From Mycolicibacterium holsaticum DSM 44478 = JCM 12374 (GTDB taxonomy: Bacteria; Actinomycetota; Actinomycetes; Mycobacteriales; Mycobacteriaceae), in the NCBI RefSeq assembly GCF_019645835.1, contig NZ_CP080998.1:5394001-5458000 (forward strand): a stretch of 64,000 bases of DNA, given 5' to 3'. The notes under the pieces are model-generated. The model saw only the letters and a list, made by a program, of their open reading frames with translations. It searched no databases and had not been told where the DNA came from. Below, in pieces: positions 28,024 through 36,555 of this stretch. The number at the start of each line of letters is the position of its first letter. Positions within the stretch are counted from its first letter, which is position 1. The position numbers and the translations under genes are program-made.

Positions 28024-29220
28024 TCACTCACCCCTTTCCACGAGGGGCCCACCCGGTGCGTTGTGCGGGTTCGGGGTGAACCGCACGTCCGGGATCATGG
28101 TGGCCGGATCGCGGCCCCACGCCTGCTCGAGTGCGCGCAGCATGCCCGACACGCCGGTACCCGTCAGCACACCGTTGTCCAGCGCGGACAGCGTGAGGTC
28201 GACCATCAGCGACACGTTGAGGTAGTCGCCGCGCACCACCTTCGGCACGTTCTCGATCGAGAACGGCGCGGTGAGCATGAGCTTGAGCGCCCCGATCAGG
28301 TACGGCGACGCCTTGCCCAGCTCCTTCAGCGGCCGCTGCAGGTTCGCCAGGTTGGTGTGCAGGTTGTCGCTGGCGGGGCCCAACGCGTTGTCAGCCGCCA
28401 CGCTGATGCGGCCGACCGCCTCCACCGCGTCGGCGAACAGGTCACGCGTCTCGGCGAAATGCTTGATCAGCGGCGGGAACTCGGTCAGCACCCGGTCCAG
28501 GGTGTTGTTGCGCTGGGCCACGATCGACAGCAACCGGTCGGTGGAATCGATCGCCCGGGTGATGTCCTGGCGCTGCTGGTTGAGCTCGTCGGTGAAGGTG
28601 TCCAACTTGTTCAGGAACTCCCGGATCTGGTCACCCCGGCCGTTCAGCACGTTGAAGATCTCGGTCTGGATGACCTCGAGGTTCTGCACTCCGCCGCCAC
28701 GCAGGATGGTGGCGATGCTGGCCAGCACCCGTTCGGTGGTGGGGTACGCCGACGAGTTCTGCAGCGGGATCGTGTCACCGTTGCGCAGCGGCTCCGACGA
28801 CGGATCCGGCGGCAGGTCCAGTTGCACGTGCTGTGAACCCAGGAGGCTGGTCTGGCCGATCTTGGCCAGCGTGTTCTTCGGCAGCTTCACGTTGGGCTGC
28901 AGGTCCAACGTCAGCGTGGCGACCCAGTTCTTCAGCTCGATCGCGCGCACCCGGCCCACGTACACGTCGGCGACGCGCACCCGGCTGTTGACGTTGAGCG
29001 CCAACGTATCTGGCATCTGTACGTAGACCGTCCAGGAATCCGATCCGGTGCCCGGCCCGCCGGGCAGCGGTACGTTCGCGATGCCTTTCCACGATCCACA
29101 CGAGCTCACCACGAGCGCGATCGCACCCAGCGCCACCGCACGCCGTGCGATCGTGCTCAGCTTGCGAGCGCCCATGATCGGTCCTCTGTTCCTGACGCGA
29201 GCCCTCAGAGCCCTCATCAC
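28024..29220 (-). CDS. mce1E: Mce family lipoprotein Mce1E (LprK)
   Basis: The lipoprotein member of the Mce1 hexamer, 398 residues. The signal peptide ends in VVSSC (Cys41), giving a lipid anchor in place of the transmembrane helix of the other subunits. An MCE domain follows at about 60-140 (VNSRVRVADVYVGRVRAIEL) and then the helical channel region. GTG at 29220 overlaps the mce1D stop (GTGA); the ATG at 29217 is an alternative. It corresponds to Rv0173/lprK. Confidence 0.9.
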   Translation of the reverse strand: MMRALRARVRNRGPIMGARKLSTIARRAVALGAIALVVSSCGSWKGIANVPLPGGPGTGSDSWTVYVQMPDTLALNVNSRVRVADVYVGRVRAIELKNWVATLTLDLQPNVKLPKNTLAKIGQTSLLGSQHVQLDLPPDPSSEPLRNGDTIPLQNSSAYPTTERVLASIATILRGGGVQNLEVIQTEIFNVLNGRGDQIREFLNKLDTFTDELNQQRQDITRAIDSTDRLLSIVAQRNNTLDRVLTEFPPLIKHFAETRDLFADAVEAVGRISVAADNALGPASDNLHTNLANLQRPLKELGKASPYLIGALKLMLTAPFSIENVPKVVRGDYLNVSLMVDLTLSALDNGVLTGTGVSGMLRALEQAWGRDPATMIPDVRFTPNPHNAPGGPLVERGE

Positions 29221-30848
29221 CCACCTGCCTCTGCTGGTAGCGCGGGTCCCGCCGGTGCCGCGGGCGCCGGTCCGCTGGGCCCCGGCACGGGTCCGGCCAG
29301 CGGGGAGCCACCCGGGTCACCCGGGATCACTCCCGGCGCAGGCGCGGGCGGCGGCCCCGGCTGCGGGTACCACGGCGGCGGCAGCGGGGTGTTCTCGGAG
29401 TAGGCGTTCGGCGGGCCGGCCTGATGCGGTCCACCGAAGGTGGGCGGCGCGGGCGGAATCACGCAGTCGGGTCCACCCATCAGTTCGGCGAGACATTCCG
29501 GGGTCATCATGTTCGCGGTGAACGGTTGCACGTCGATGCCCTGCATGCCCGGCGCGGCAACCCAGCCCTGCTCGTGGTTGCCGTGCGAGAACAACGTGTC
29601 GCGCGACCAGATACCGGGCACGGTGGTGTCCTTGTAGCCGGCCGGCGGCTGCAGCCTCGGCTCGGAGTACGCGACCTGCTTGGGCAACGTCAACGCCGAC
29701 GAGAACTGGTTGAGCCCGAACGGCGGGAAGTTGAACTTGATCGCGTCCAGGATCGGCGCCAGGTACTGCGCGCACAGCTCGGCGGATTCCTGGTAGCCCA
29801 GCCTGCTGGCGGCCTGAATCGAGCTGCACACGAACTGCAGTGGGTTGGCGAAGTTGTTGATCACCGGGATGCCCATCACGCCGCCGGTCACCGGCGAGAT
29901 GATGTTCATCAGGTTCGCGCCCAGCGTCGGGAACACGTGCAGGGCGGTCTCCAACCCGTCCCGCGAGTCGGGCTGCAGGATCGCCGTGGTGGCCGACGAC
30001 AGGTTGTCGATGTCGTGGGTGAGCACCTCGGCGTTCTGGTCGAGGAACTGGCGGGTGGTCGACAGCAGCTCGTTGAGGTCGCGCAGCGCGTTGGACACTT
30101 CGCGGTCGGTGTTGGTGAACGCGTTGGTGAACTTGGCGAGATCGTTGTTCAGCGCGACGAACTGCTGGTCGCTCTGGTGCAGCGCGTTGACGAACAGCGC
30201 AAGGCTCTTGACCACGCCGAAGAAGTCGGTGCGGCCTTCGTTGAGCGCGAACAGCGCCTCGGACAACCCGTTGAGCGTGCGGTTGAGCTGCTCACCCTTG
30301 CCGGCGAAGCCGTCGGCGGCCGATTCGATGATCTCACCGAACGGGCCCGACGGCTGTTCGGGAGTGGGGCCGAGATCGGTCAGGATCCGGTTGATCGAGT
30401 CGCGCAGCTGGTCGTACTCGACCGGCACCTGGGTGCGGTCCAGCGGGATGACGGCGTTGTCGTCCATCACCGGCCCGCCGGTGTAGGGCGGGGCCAACTG
30501 GATGGTGCGCGACGCCACCAGGCTCGGGTTCAGGATCGACGCGGTGGCGTTGGCGGGCACCTTGAACTTGTTGTCGTAGTGGAAGGTGACCTTCATCTTG
30601 TCGCCCGCCGGTTCGATCTTGTCGATCGAGCCGACCTTGACGCCCATGATCTGCACCTTGTCGCCCGGGTACAGCGCCAGCGTGTCGGTGAAGTACGCGA
30701 CGACGGTGTTGGTGGTCAGCTTGCGGTACAGGTTGTACCCGACCAGGGCGGCCACCACGGCCAGCACCACCACCAGCGTGCCGATGGTCACCGCGGCCCG
30801 TGACACGTGTGGGAGCCGCAGGCTTCGGACGTTGAAGATTGTCGACAT
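29217..30848 (-). CDS. mce1D: Mce family protein Mce1D
   Basis: A 543-residue Mce subunit. The membrane helix spans about 18-40 (AAVTIGTLVVVLAVVAALVGYNL), the MCE domain about 45-125 (YPGDKVQIMGVKVGSIDKIEP), and a helical region extends to about 330. The tail is extended and Pro/Gly/Ala-rich (PPAPAPG, GPAPAAPAGPALPAEAGG), probably reaching into the envelope. It starts 11 bp after mce1C stops. Assignment by operon order, equivalent to Rv0172. Confidence 0.9.
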   Translation of the reverse strand: MSTIFNVRSLRLPHVSRAAVTIGTLVVVLAVVAALVGYNLYRKLTTNTVVAYFTDTLALYPGDKVQIMGVKVGSIDKIEPAGDKMKVTFHYDNKFKVPANATASILNPSLVASRTIQLAPPYTGGPVMDDNAVIPLDRTQVPVEYDQLRDSINRILTDLGPTPEQPSGPFGEIIESAADGFAGKGEQLNRTLNGLSEALFALNEGRTDFFGVVKSLALFVNALHQSDQQFVALNNDLAKFTNAFTNTDREVSNALRDLNELLSTTRQFLDQNAEVLTHDIDNLSSATTAILQPDSRDGLETALHVFPTLGANLMNIISPVTGGVMGIPVINNFANPLQFVCSSIQAASRLGYQESAELCAQYLAPILDAIKFNFPPFGLNQFSSALTLPKQVAYSEPRLQPPAGYKDTTVPGIWSRDTLFSHGNHEQGWVAAPGMQGIDVQPFTANMMTPECLAELMGGPDCVIPPAPPTFGGPHQAGPPNAYSENTPLPPPWYPQPGPPPAPAPGVIPGDPGGSPLAGPVPGPSGPAPAAPAGPALPAEAGG

Positions 30849-30859
30849 CAGTTACCCCC

Positions 30860-32434
30860 CTATCCCTGTGATCCCGGTGGGAGGAACGGCGGATTGCCCG
30901 GTAGCGGCGGCTGCCCGGCCGGCGCCAACTGCTGCCCGGGTCCCGGCGCCGGCGGTGCCGGCAGCGCGGGCGGCAACGGTGCGATGCCCGGCGTGAAGTC
31001 CGGTGGCAGCGGGGGTTGCGCGGGATCCTGCTCGACCGGCACGGTGCGCGCCCCCGGCGGTGCGGGCGCCACCGGGTGGTGGGCACCCGGCACGTTGGGC
31101 GACACCTGGCCGGGGATGGCCGCGGCGGGCACGCCCGGCGACGGCTGCGGGCCGTGCGCGTTGGGTGGGGAGGTGACCACGTCGACCGGACCGTAGGCCG
31201 GGCCGCCGAACGGGCCGGTGGTCAGGTCGTTACACGGCAGCGGGTTACCCGGTCGCGGCAGGCCGTCAGCGGGTGGGGTGTACGAGCAGGGATGACCCTT
31301 GAGCACACCCGGTCCGGGATGCTCTGGCGTGCCCTCGAGGACGGCCGGTCCCGGCGGCGGGGCGCCGTTGTCGAAGCCCTGTCCGTTCGGATCCGGGAAC
31401 CGCCATGCCGGCAGGCCCGCGTCACGCCAGAACTTCTCCGGGTCGATACCGCGCTTCTTGAACGCGGAGTCGATGAACGGCTGCAGGATCTGGCCCGGTA
31501 GCAGGTTCACCAGCATCACCTTGAAGTACGGACCGGAGGCCACCGCCTCACCCAGCGACGCGACGAAGCTGGCGACGGTGGTGAGCGTGTCCATCAGGTC
31601 GTACTGGCGTTCACGCAGCACGTCGCTGACCACGCGGAGTTGTTCGAGCACCCGGTTGAGGTTCGGATTGTCGTCGATGAAGCCCTTGAGCTGCGCGGAG
31701 AACGAGCTGACCCGCTCGAGCAGGGCGCCGACAGCGTAGCTGCGCTCGTTGATCGCGCCGAGCAGCGTCTGCGCGTTGACCAGCAACTGGTTGACCTGCT
31801 CGCTTCGGCTGCCCAGCACACCGGCGATCTTGTTGGCGTTGGCCAGTAGCTTCTTGACGTCGTCGTCGCGTTTCCCGATGGTCTCGGAGAACCGTGCCAC
31901 CCCGTCGAGCGCGGCGCTCAGATGCGGGTAGGTCTGGTCGATGGTCTCCGACAGCACGTTCAACGAGCGTTTGATGGTCTCGGTGTCCCACTCCGAGGCG
32001 GCCTTCGTGACGTCGAAGAACGCGTCGTAGATCTGGTACGGCGTGGTGGTCTGGCCCAGCGGCAGCACGCCGTTGGCGCGCAACGCCTCGGTTCCGCGCG
32101 GTTCGATCTCGATGTTGCGCCGGCCCAGGATGGTGTCGGTGCGGATGGACGCGCGGCTGTCCGTGCCGATCTGGGTGCCGCCGAGCGTGTAGCCGATCTT
32201 GACCTTGTCGCCCTCGATCTCCATGCTCTGCACCAGCCCGACGTCGACGCCGGCGATGCGCACCTTGTCACCCTCGTTGATGCCGCCGGTGTCGGAGAAG
32301 TAGGCGTAGTAGTGCGGCGTCGCGAACAGCATCGGCACGCTGGCGAAGCTTTGCCCGACGCCGATGACCAGCACCAGGATGATGATGCCCATCACCCCGT
32401 TGCGGACCCGGTTGGACCCCTCCAGAGTTCTCAT
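30860..32434 (-). CDS. mce1C: Mce family protein Mce1C
   Basis: A 524-residue Mce subunit with one N-terminal helix (MGIIILVLVIGVGQSF), an MCE domain (INEGDKVRIAGVDVGLVQSM), helical channel segments and a Pro-rich C-terminal tail of about 130 residues. ATG at 32434 gives MRTLEGSNR, like M. tuberculosis Mce1C, and overlaps the mce1B stop by 4 bp; a GTG 12 bp upstream is less likely. Equivalent to Rv0171. Confidence 0.9.
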   Translation of the reverse strand: MRTLEGSNRVRNGVMGIIILVLVIGVGQSFASVPMLFATPHYYAYFSDTGGINEGDKVRIAGVDVGLVQSMEIEGDKVKIGYTLGGTQIGTDSRASIRTDTILGRRNIEIEPRGTEALRANGVLPLGQTTTPYQIYDAFFDVTKAASEWDTETIKRSLNVLSETIDQTYPHLSAALDGVARFSETIGKRDDDVKKLLANANKIAGVLGSRSEQVNQLLVNAQTLLGAINERSYAVGALLERVSSFSAQLKGFIDDNPNLNRVLEQLRVVSDVLRERQYDLMDTLTTVASFVASLGEAVASGPYFKVMLVNLLPGQILQPFIDSAFKKRGIDPEKFWRDAGLPAWRFPDPNGQGFDNGAPPPGPAVLEGTPEHPGPGVLKGHPCSYTPPADGLPRPGNPLPCNDLTTGPFGGPAYGPVDVVTSPPNAHGPQPSPGVPAAAIPGQVSPNVPGAHHPVAPAPPGARTVPVEQDPAQPPLPPDFTPGIAPLPPALPAPPAPGPGQQLAPAGQPPLPGNPPFLPPGSQG

Positions 32435-33462
32435 TGTGGCGTGCACCTACCCGACGGCTGGCTGAAGAGTTTGACGGTCCGCACCGGCCCGCCGGGCTGC
32501 AGCCCGTTCATCCGGATTGAGATGTCACAGGCGTAGAAGTTGAAGAAGTCGCCGTAGATGCCGCCCGCCCGGCCGATGATCTTGAACGCGGTGGGCAGCC
32601 GGGTCAGCAGGTCGTTGAGTTCGTCGCGCTGGTCGACCAGGGGCTGCTGAACGCCCTCGAGGTGTCCGATGGTGCTCTGCAGCAGCGGGCGGTTGTCGGC
32701 GAGCAGATCGGCGACCGTGCCTGCCGCATCGCTGATGCCCGCAACGGATGTGGCGATCGGATCGGCCCGGTTCTTCAGACCGGTGATCAGCTTCTCGAAG
32801 TCCTGCACGGTCTCGTCGAACTGCTGCTGATGTTTGACCGTCGTGTCGAGCACCGTGTTGAGGTTGCGGATCACCTCGCCGATGGCCTGGTCACGGTCGG
32901 CCAGCGCGGACGTGAGCGACGCGGTCTGGTCGAGGATGTCGTTGATGGTGCCGCCCTGGCCCTGGAACACCGTGATGATCGACTGGGCGATGTTGTTGAC
33001 CTTGTCCGGGTCCAGCGCGCGGAACACCGGGCGGAACCCGCCGATCAGCGCGTCCAGATCCAGCGCGGGCTCGGTGCGCTCGAGCGGGATGGTGCCGCCG
33101 CTGGGCAGCCGCTGGTCGCTGTCGCCGCGCTTGAGTTCCATGAAGCGGTCGCCGATCAGGTTCAGGTAGCGGACCGACGCCGTGGTGCCCTCGAACAGCG
33201 GCAGCGAGCGGTCCACGTTGAAGTCGACCTTCACCTGCGAACCGCCGTTGATCAGCTTGACGCTTGAGACCTTGCCGACCTCGACGCCCGATGCGCGGAC
33301 GAACTGTCCGGCGCGCAAACCGCTGGCGTTGGAGAAGATCGCCGAATATCCGGTGGTGCGGTCGAACCGCATCTGACCGAACACCACGACGATGATCGCG
33401 GTGAACAGCAACAGCACCAACGAGAAGATGCCGAGTTTGACGGCGGTACCGGTGATTTTCAT
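32431..33462 (-). CDS. mce1B: Mce family protein Mce1B
   Basis: A 343-residue Mce subunit with an N-terminal helix (LGIFSLVLLLFTAIIVVVFG), an MCE domain (LRAGQFVRASGVEVGKVSSV) and a helical region, ending without a Pro-rich tail. ATG at 33462 (MKITGTAVKLG) overlaps the mce1A stop by 4 bp and is preferred to the longer reading from 33591. It is the smallest Mce subunit, as in M. tuberculosis Rv0170. Confidence 0.9.
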   Translation of the reverse strand: MKITGTAVKLGIFSLVLLLFTAIIVVVFGQMRFDRTTGYSAIFSNASGLRAGQFVRASGVEVGKVSSVKLINGGSQVKVDFNVDRSLPLFEGTTASVRYLNLIGDRFMELKRGDSDQRLPSGGTIPLERTEPALDLDALIGGFRPVFRALDPDKVNNIAQSIITVFQGQGGTINDILDQTASLTSALADRDQAIGEVIRNLNTVLDTTVKHQQQFDETVQDFEKLITGLKNRADPIATSVAGISDAAGTVADLLADNRPLLQSTIGHLEGVQQPLVDQRDELNDLLTRLPTAFKIIGRAGGIYGDFFNFYACDISIRMNGLQPGGPVRTVKLFSQPSGRCTPQ

Positions 33463-34670
33463 GGGTTGATCGTGTTCTCCCCAATCTGGCGTCCCCAGAC
33501 GTACTCGATCAGGATCGGCTGGCCCAACTCGAAGTGGTTGTACGGCGCGATCGATGCCCCGGTGTCCATCACCAGGTACGGCGCCGGCCAAAGGTCACGG
33601 GTGATCGGCTGCCAGCAGCCGGGCCGCCCCTCGGGACCGCCGCTGGCGTTCACGCGCGGTAGGTTGTCGGGGTACACGTACGGGTTGGCGGCGCCCATGA
33701 GCTCCGACAGCGTTCTGAGCGAGTAGCCGTTGCCGCCCAGCGATGCGGCCACCTTGGGTTCCACGTCGTGGTAGTTGCGGATCGTGCAGTACAGCGCCGG
33801 GCTGTACTCGTCGAGGATCTGCGAGCTCACCAGGAGGTCTTCGGCGCCCCGAACCAGGTACGGGCCGCCGCGCTCGAAGATGTCGCCGCCGGTGTTGCCG
33901 AAGCCGATGGCGGCCATCAACGCCTGGTCGATGTTGCCCTGCTGCTCGTTGAGCGTGCGCGCGGTGGTGACCGCGTTCTCCAGGCCGTCGAACAGGTCGG
34001 GGGCCGCGTCGGCATAGACCTCGCCGAGGTCGGCGAGCAGCCGGTTGTCCTCGGCGATCTGCGGCATCTTCGGGTTGATGTCGGACAGGATCTCGTTGCC
34101 GTGGATGATCGACTGCCCGAACCGGTCACCGAGCCCGTCGAGGGCCTCGGCGGTGGCCGACAGCGTCTGGTTCAGCTTGATCGGGTCCACCTGCTGGGAG
34201 ATCGACACCACGGTTTCGAACAGCGTGTTGAACTCGGTGGTCACCGACGTCACGTCGATGACGTCCGAGGACGTGATCCGTTCCCTGGTGGGGTTCTCCG
34301 GCGTGGAGAAGTTGATGTACTTGTTGCCGAACACGGTGGTGGCGTCGATGCTGGCGTCGACATTGCGGGGGATCAGGTCGAGGTATTTGGGGTCGACGTC
34401 GAGGGTGATCTTCGCCCTCGGCTCGTTGCCGACGGTGACCTCGTCGACCGCGGACACCCGGCCGATCTCCACGCCGTTGAAGGTGACCTTGGCACCGGGA
34501 TCCATCGAGAGACCCGCCCGTGCGGAGATCAGGGTCAGCTGGGTGCGGGGCAGGAAGTCGCCGCGGAACTGGAAGTACACCAAAACCAGCGCGACGATCG
34601 TCAGCAGCGACAGCACGATGCCGGCCAGCTTGTACGGCGGGGTACGAGGTGAGTTCAGAGGTGCCGTCAT
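33459..34670 (-). CDS. mce1A: Mce family protein Mce1A
   Basis: First Mce subunit of the importer, 403 residues: helix at about 15-33 (LAGIVLSLLTIVALVLVYFQF), MCE domain at about 40-120 (MDPGAKVTFNGVEIGRVSAV) and helical channel region. It ends without the long tail I recall for the M. tuberculosis protein, which is about 50 residues longer. ATG at 34670 lies 4 bp after the yrbE1B stop. Named for the mammalian-cell-entry phenotype of its pathogen orthologue; here its role is lipid uptake. Confidence 0.9.
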   Translation of the reverse strand: MTAPLNSPRTPPYKLAGIVLSLLTIVALVLVYFQFRGDFLPRTQLTLISARAGLSMDPGAKVTFNGVEIGRVSAVDEVTVGNEPRAKITLDVDPKYLDLIPRNVDASIDATTVFGNKYINFSTPENPTRERITSSDVIDVTSVTTEFNTLFETVVSISQQVDPIKLNQTLSATAEALDGLGDRFGQSIIHGNEILSDINPKMPQIAEDNRLLADLGEVYADAAPDLFDGLENAVTTARTLNEQQGNIDQALMAAIGFGNTGGDIFERGGPYLVRGAEDLLVSSQILDEYSPALYCTIRNYHDVEPKVAASLGGNGYSLRTLSELMGAANPYVYPDNLPRVNASGGPEGRPGCWQPITRDLWPAPYLVMDTGASIAPYNHFELGQPILIEYVWGRQIGENTINP

Positions 34671-34674
34671 CGCG

Positions 34675-35544
34675 CTACACCGTCAGGTTGAAGTTCGGGT
34701 CGACGCCGTAGAGCGCCAACGAGGCGAATAGGACCACACACACGATTGCGACCAGCGAGGCGCGCATCGACCGGCCGACGGCCTCGCCGACGCCCACCGG
34801 ACCGCCGCTGGCGAAGTATCCGTAATAGCAGTGGTTGAGCATCACGATGACCGAGATGATCACCGCCTGGATGAACGACCAGAACACGTCGTCGGGCCGC
34901 AGGAACGTGCGGAAGTAGTGCTCGTAGGTGCCGATCGACTGACCGTAGAAGAACGTCGTGGTCACCTGCGCGGACAGGAAGCTCATGATGATCGCCATCG
35001 CGTACAGCGGGATGATCACGATGAAGCCGGCCATGATCCGCGTCGACACCAGATAGGAGATGGACTTGATGCCCATCACCTCCAGCGCGTCGATCTCCTC
35101 GCTGATCCGCATGGCGCCCAGTTCTGCCGTTGCGCCGGCGCCGACCGTGGCGGCCAGCGCCTGACCGGCGACGACGGGCGCGGCGATGCGCACGTTGATC
35201 AGCGCGGCGAAGAAGCCGGTGAACGCCTCGACGCCGATGTTGCCCAGGGAGGCGAAGCCCTGGATCGCAACGAGCGACGACCCCGACAGCGTCACGAAGC
35301 CGACGATCGCCACCGTGCCGCCGATGACCGCCATCGCGCCGGTGCCCATGCCGATCTCGGCGATCAGGCGAAGGGTCTCGCGTCGGTAGTAGCGCAGCGC
35401 ATGGCCGATCGAGCCGATCGCGGTGACGATGAACCAGGCGACGTGACCGACGCTGTCCAGGAAGCGGGCCGGTGCGCTGGCCACGTTCTGAGCGCGCGAG
35501 AACCCGCGCGGGAACCGGGAACGCAGAACAGTTGTCGTCGACAC
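34675..35544 (-). CDS. yrbE1B: Mce1 permease subunit YrbE1B
   Basis: A 289-residue MlaE-type permease that forms, with YrbE1A, the membrane pore of the Mce1 ABC transporter. There are about five hydrophobic segments and the conserved coupling loop EEIDALEVMGIKSISYLVSTR, expected to contact the ATPase MceG, which is encoded elsewhere. GTG at 35544 follows GGGGAGC and nearly abuts the yrbE1A stop. Equivalent to Rv0168. Confidence 0.92.
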   Translation of the reverse strand: MSTTTVLRSRFPRGFSRAQNVASAPARFLDSVGHVAWFIVTAIGSIGHALRYYRRETLRLIAEIGMGTGAMAVIGGTVAIVGFVTLSGSSLVAIQGFASLGNIGVEAFTGFFAALINVRIAAPVVAGQALAATVGAGATAELGAMRISEEIDALEVMGIKSISYLVSTRIMAGFIVIIPLYAMAIIMSFLSAQVTTTFFYGQSIGTYEHYFRTFLRPDDVFWSFIQAVIISVIVMLNHCYYGYFASGGPVGVGEAVGRSMRASLVAIVCVVLFASLALYGVDPNFNLTV

Positions 35545-35545
35545 G

Positions 35546-36343
35546 TCAGCTCCCCGTTCCGAACCGGACGCCGATCGTGGTGAGAACGACGTTCACCGCG
35601 AACAGCGCGATGACACAGAGCACGAGCGTCTCGTTGACCGCGGTGCCGACGCCCTTGGCGCCGCCCGCGACGGTCAGGCCGCGGTAGCAACCCACCAACC
35701 CGGCGATCAGGCCGAAGGTGCCGGCCTTGATGATCGAGATGACCACCTCGGGCAGCCCGGTGATCAGCGTCAGCGTCGAGACGTAGGCGCCCGCCGAGAC
35801 GTTCTGCAGGTACACCCCGAAGATGAAGCCACCGACCAACCCGACGGTGATGACCGCGCCGTTGAGCAAGATCGCCACGAACGTCGAGGCCACCACGCGC
35901 GGCACCACGAGGCGGTGGATCGGGTCGATGCCGAGCACCTCCAACGCGTCGATCTCCTCGCGGATGGTGCGGGCGCCGAGGTCGGCGCAGATAGCGGTGG
36001 AACCGGCGCCGGCAACGACGAGCACGGTAACCAGCGGCCCCAGCTGGGTGACGGCGCCGATCGCGGCACCGGCTCCCGACACGTCGGCGGCGCCGAACTC
36101 CGCGAGCAGGATGTTCAGCGTGAAGATCAGCAGCACGGTCAGCGGTATCGAGACAGCCAGCGTGGGCAAGAACGCCACCCGCATCAGGAACCAGCTCTGC
36201 AGGATGAACTCGCGCCACTGGAACGGCGGCTTGAACAGTGCCTTGCCGGTCAGCACGCACATGCGGACAAAACCGCCGACCGCTTCAAGACCTGGCCTGA
36301 CCTGCTCACGGACGTAACCGGTCATGCCGGTCGTCGCCGTCAC
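35546..36343 (-). CDS. yrbE1A: Mce1 permease subunit YrbE1A
   Basis: A 265-residue MlaE-type permease with the same layout as YrbE1B and the conserved loop IREEIDALEVLGIDPIHRLVVPR. It forms the heterodimeric membrane core of the Mce1 importer. The ATG at 36343 lies 212 bp from fadD5, the only large gap in the operon, so a second promoter may drive it. Equivalent to Rv0167. Confidence 0.92.
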   Translation of the reverse strand: MTATTGMTGYVREQVRPGLEAVGGFVRMCVLTGKALFKPPFQWREFILQSWFLMRVAFLPTLAVSIPLTVLLIFTLNILLAEFGAADVSGAGAAIGAVTQLGPLVTVLVVAGAGSTAICADLGARTIREEIDALEVLGIDPIHRLVVPRVVASTFVAILLNGAVITVGLVGGFIFGVYLQNVSAGAYVSTLTLITGLPEVVISIIKAGTFGLIAGLVGCYRGLTVAGGAKGVGTAVNETLVLCVIALFAVNVVLTTIGVRFGTGS

Positions 36344-36439
36344 CAGTGCACTCCCACGACGAAATCGCGAGTGTCGTGGCGCAACACCTGCGCCTGTCGC
36401 ACGCGCCCTCCTTGTTCGAGCCTGGCGTCTGTGACCAAC

Positions 36440-36469
36440 GTCTCCTTACTCGTCAGTAGTAAGGCAGAC
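36440..36469. promoter_or_regulatory. Hairpin/inverted repeat in the fadD5-yrbE1A gap
   Basis: GTCT-CCTTACT pairs with AGTAAGG-C-AGAC around a 7-nt loop, 11 bp with one bulged C. It lies in the middle of the 212-bp gap that separates fadD5 from yrbE1A. It could attenuate read-through from fadD5, or its TTACT/AGTAA arms could be an operator for an internal promoter. A promoter has been reported in the equivalent M. tuberculosis gap. The rest of the gap shows no coding potential. Confidence 0.4.
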
Positions 36470-36555
36470 CACCGGACTGTACCCGATCGGATCGTCGACG
36501 CGTAACGCATCTGCAGGATTCGCGTCGCAACCGTCGTCAACCGTCTATTCATCTT

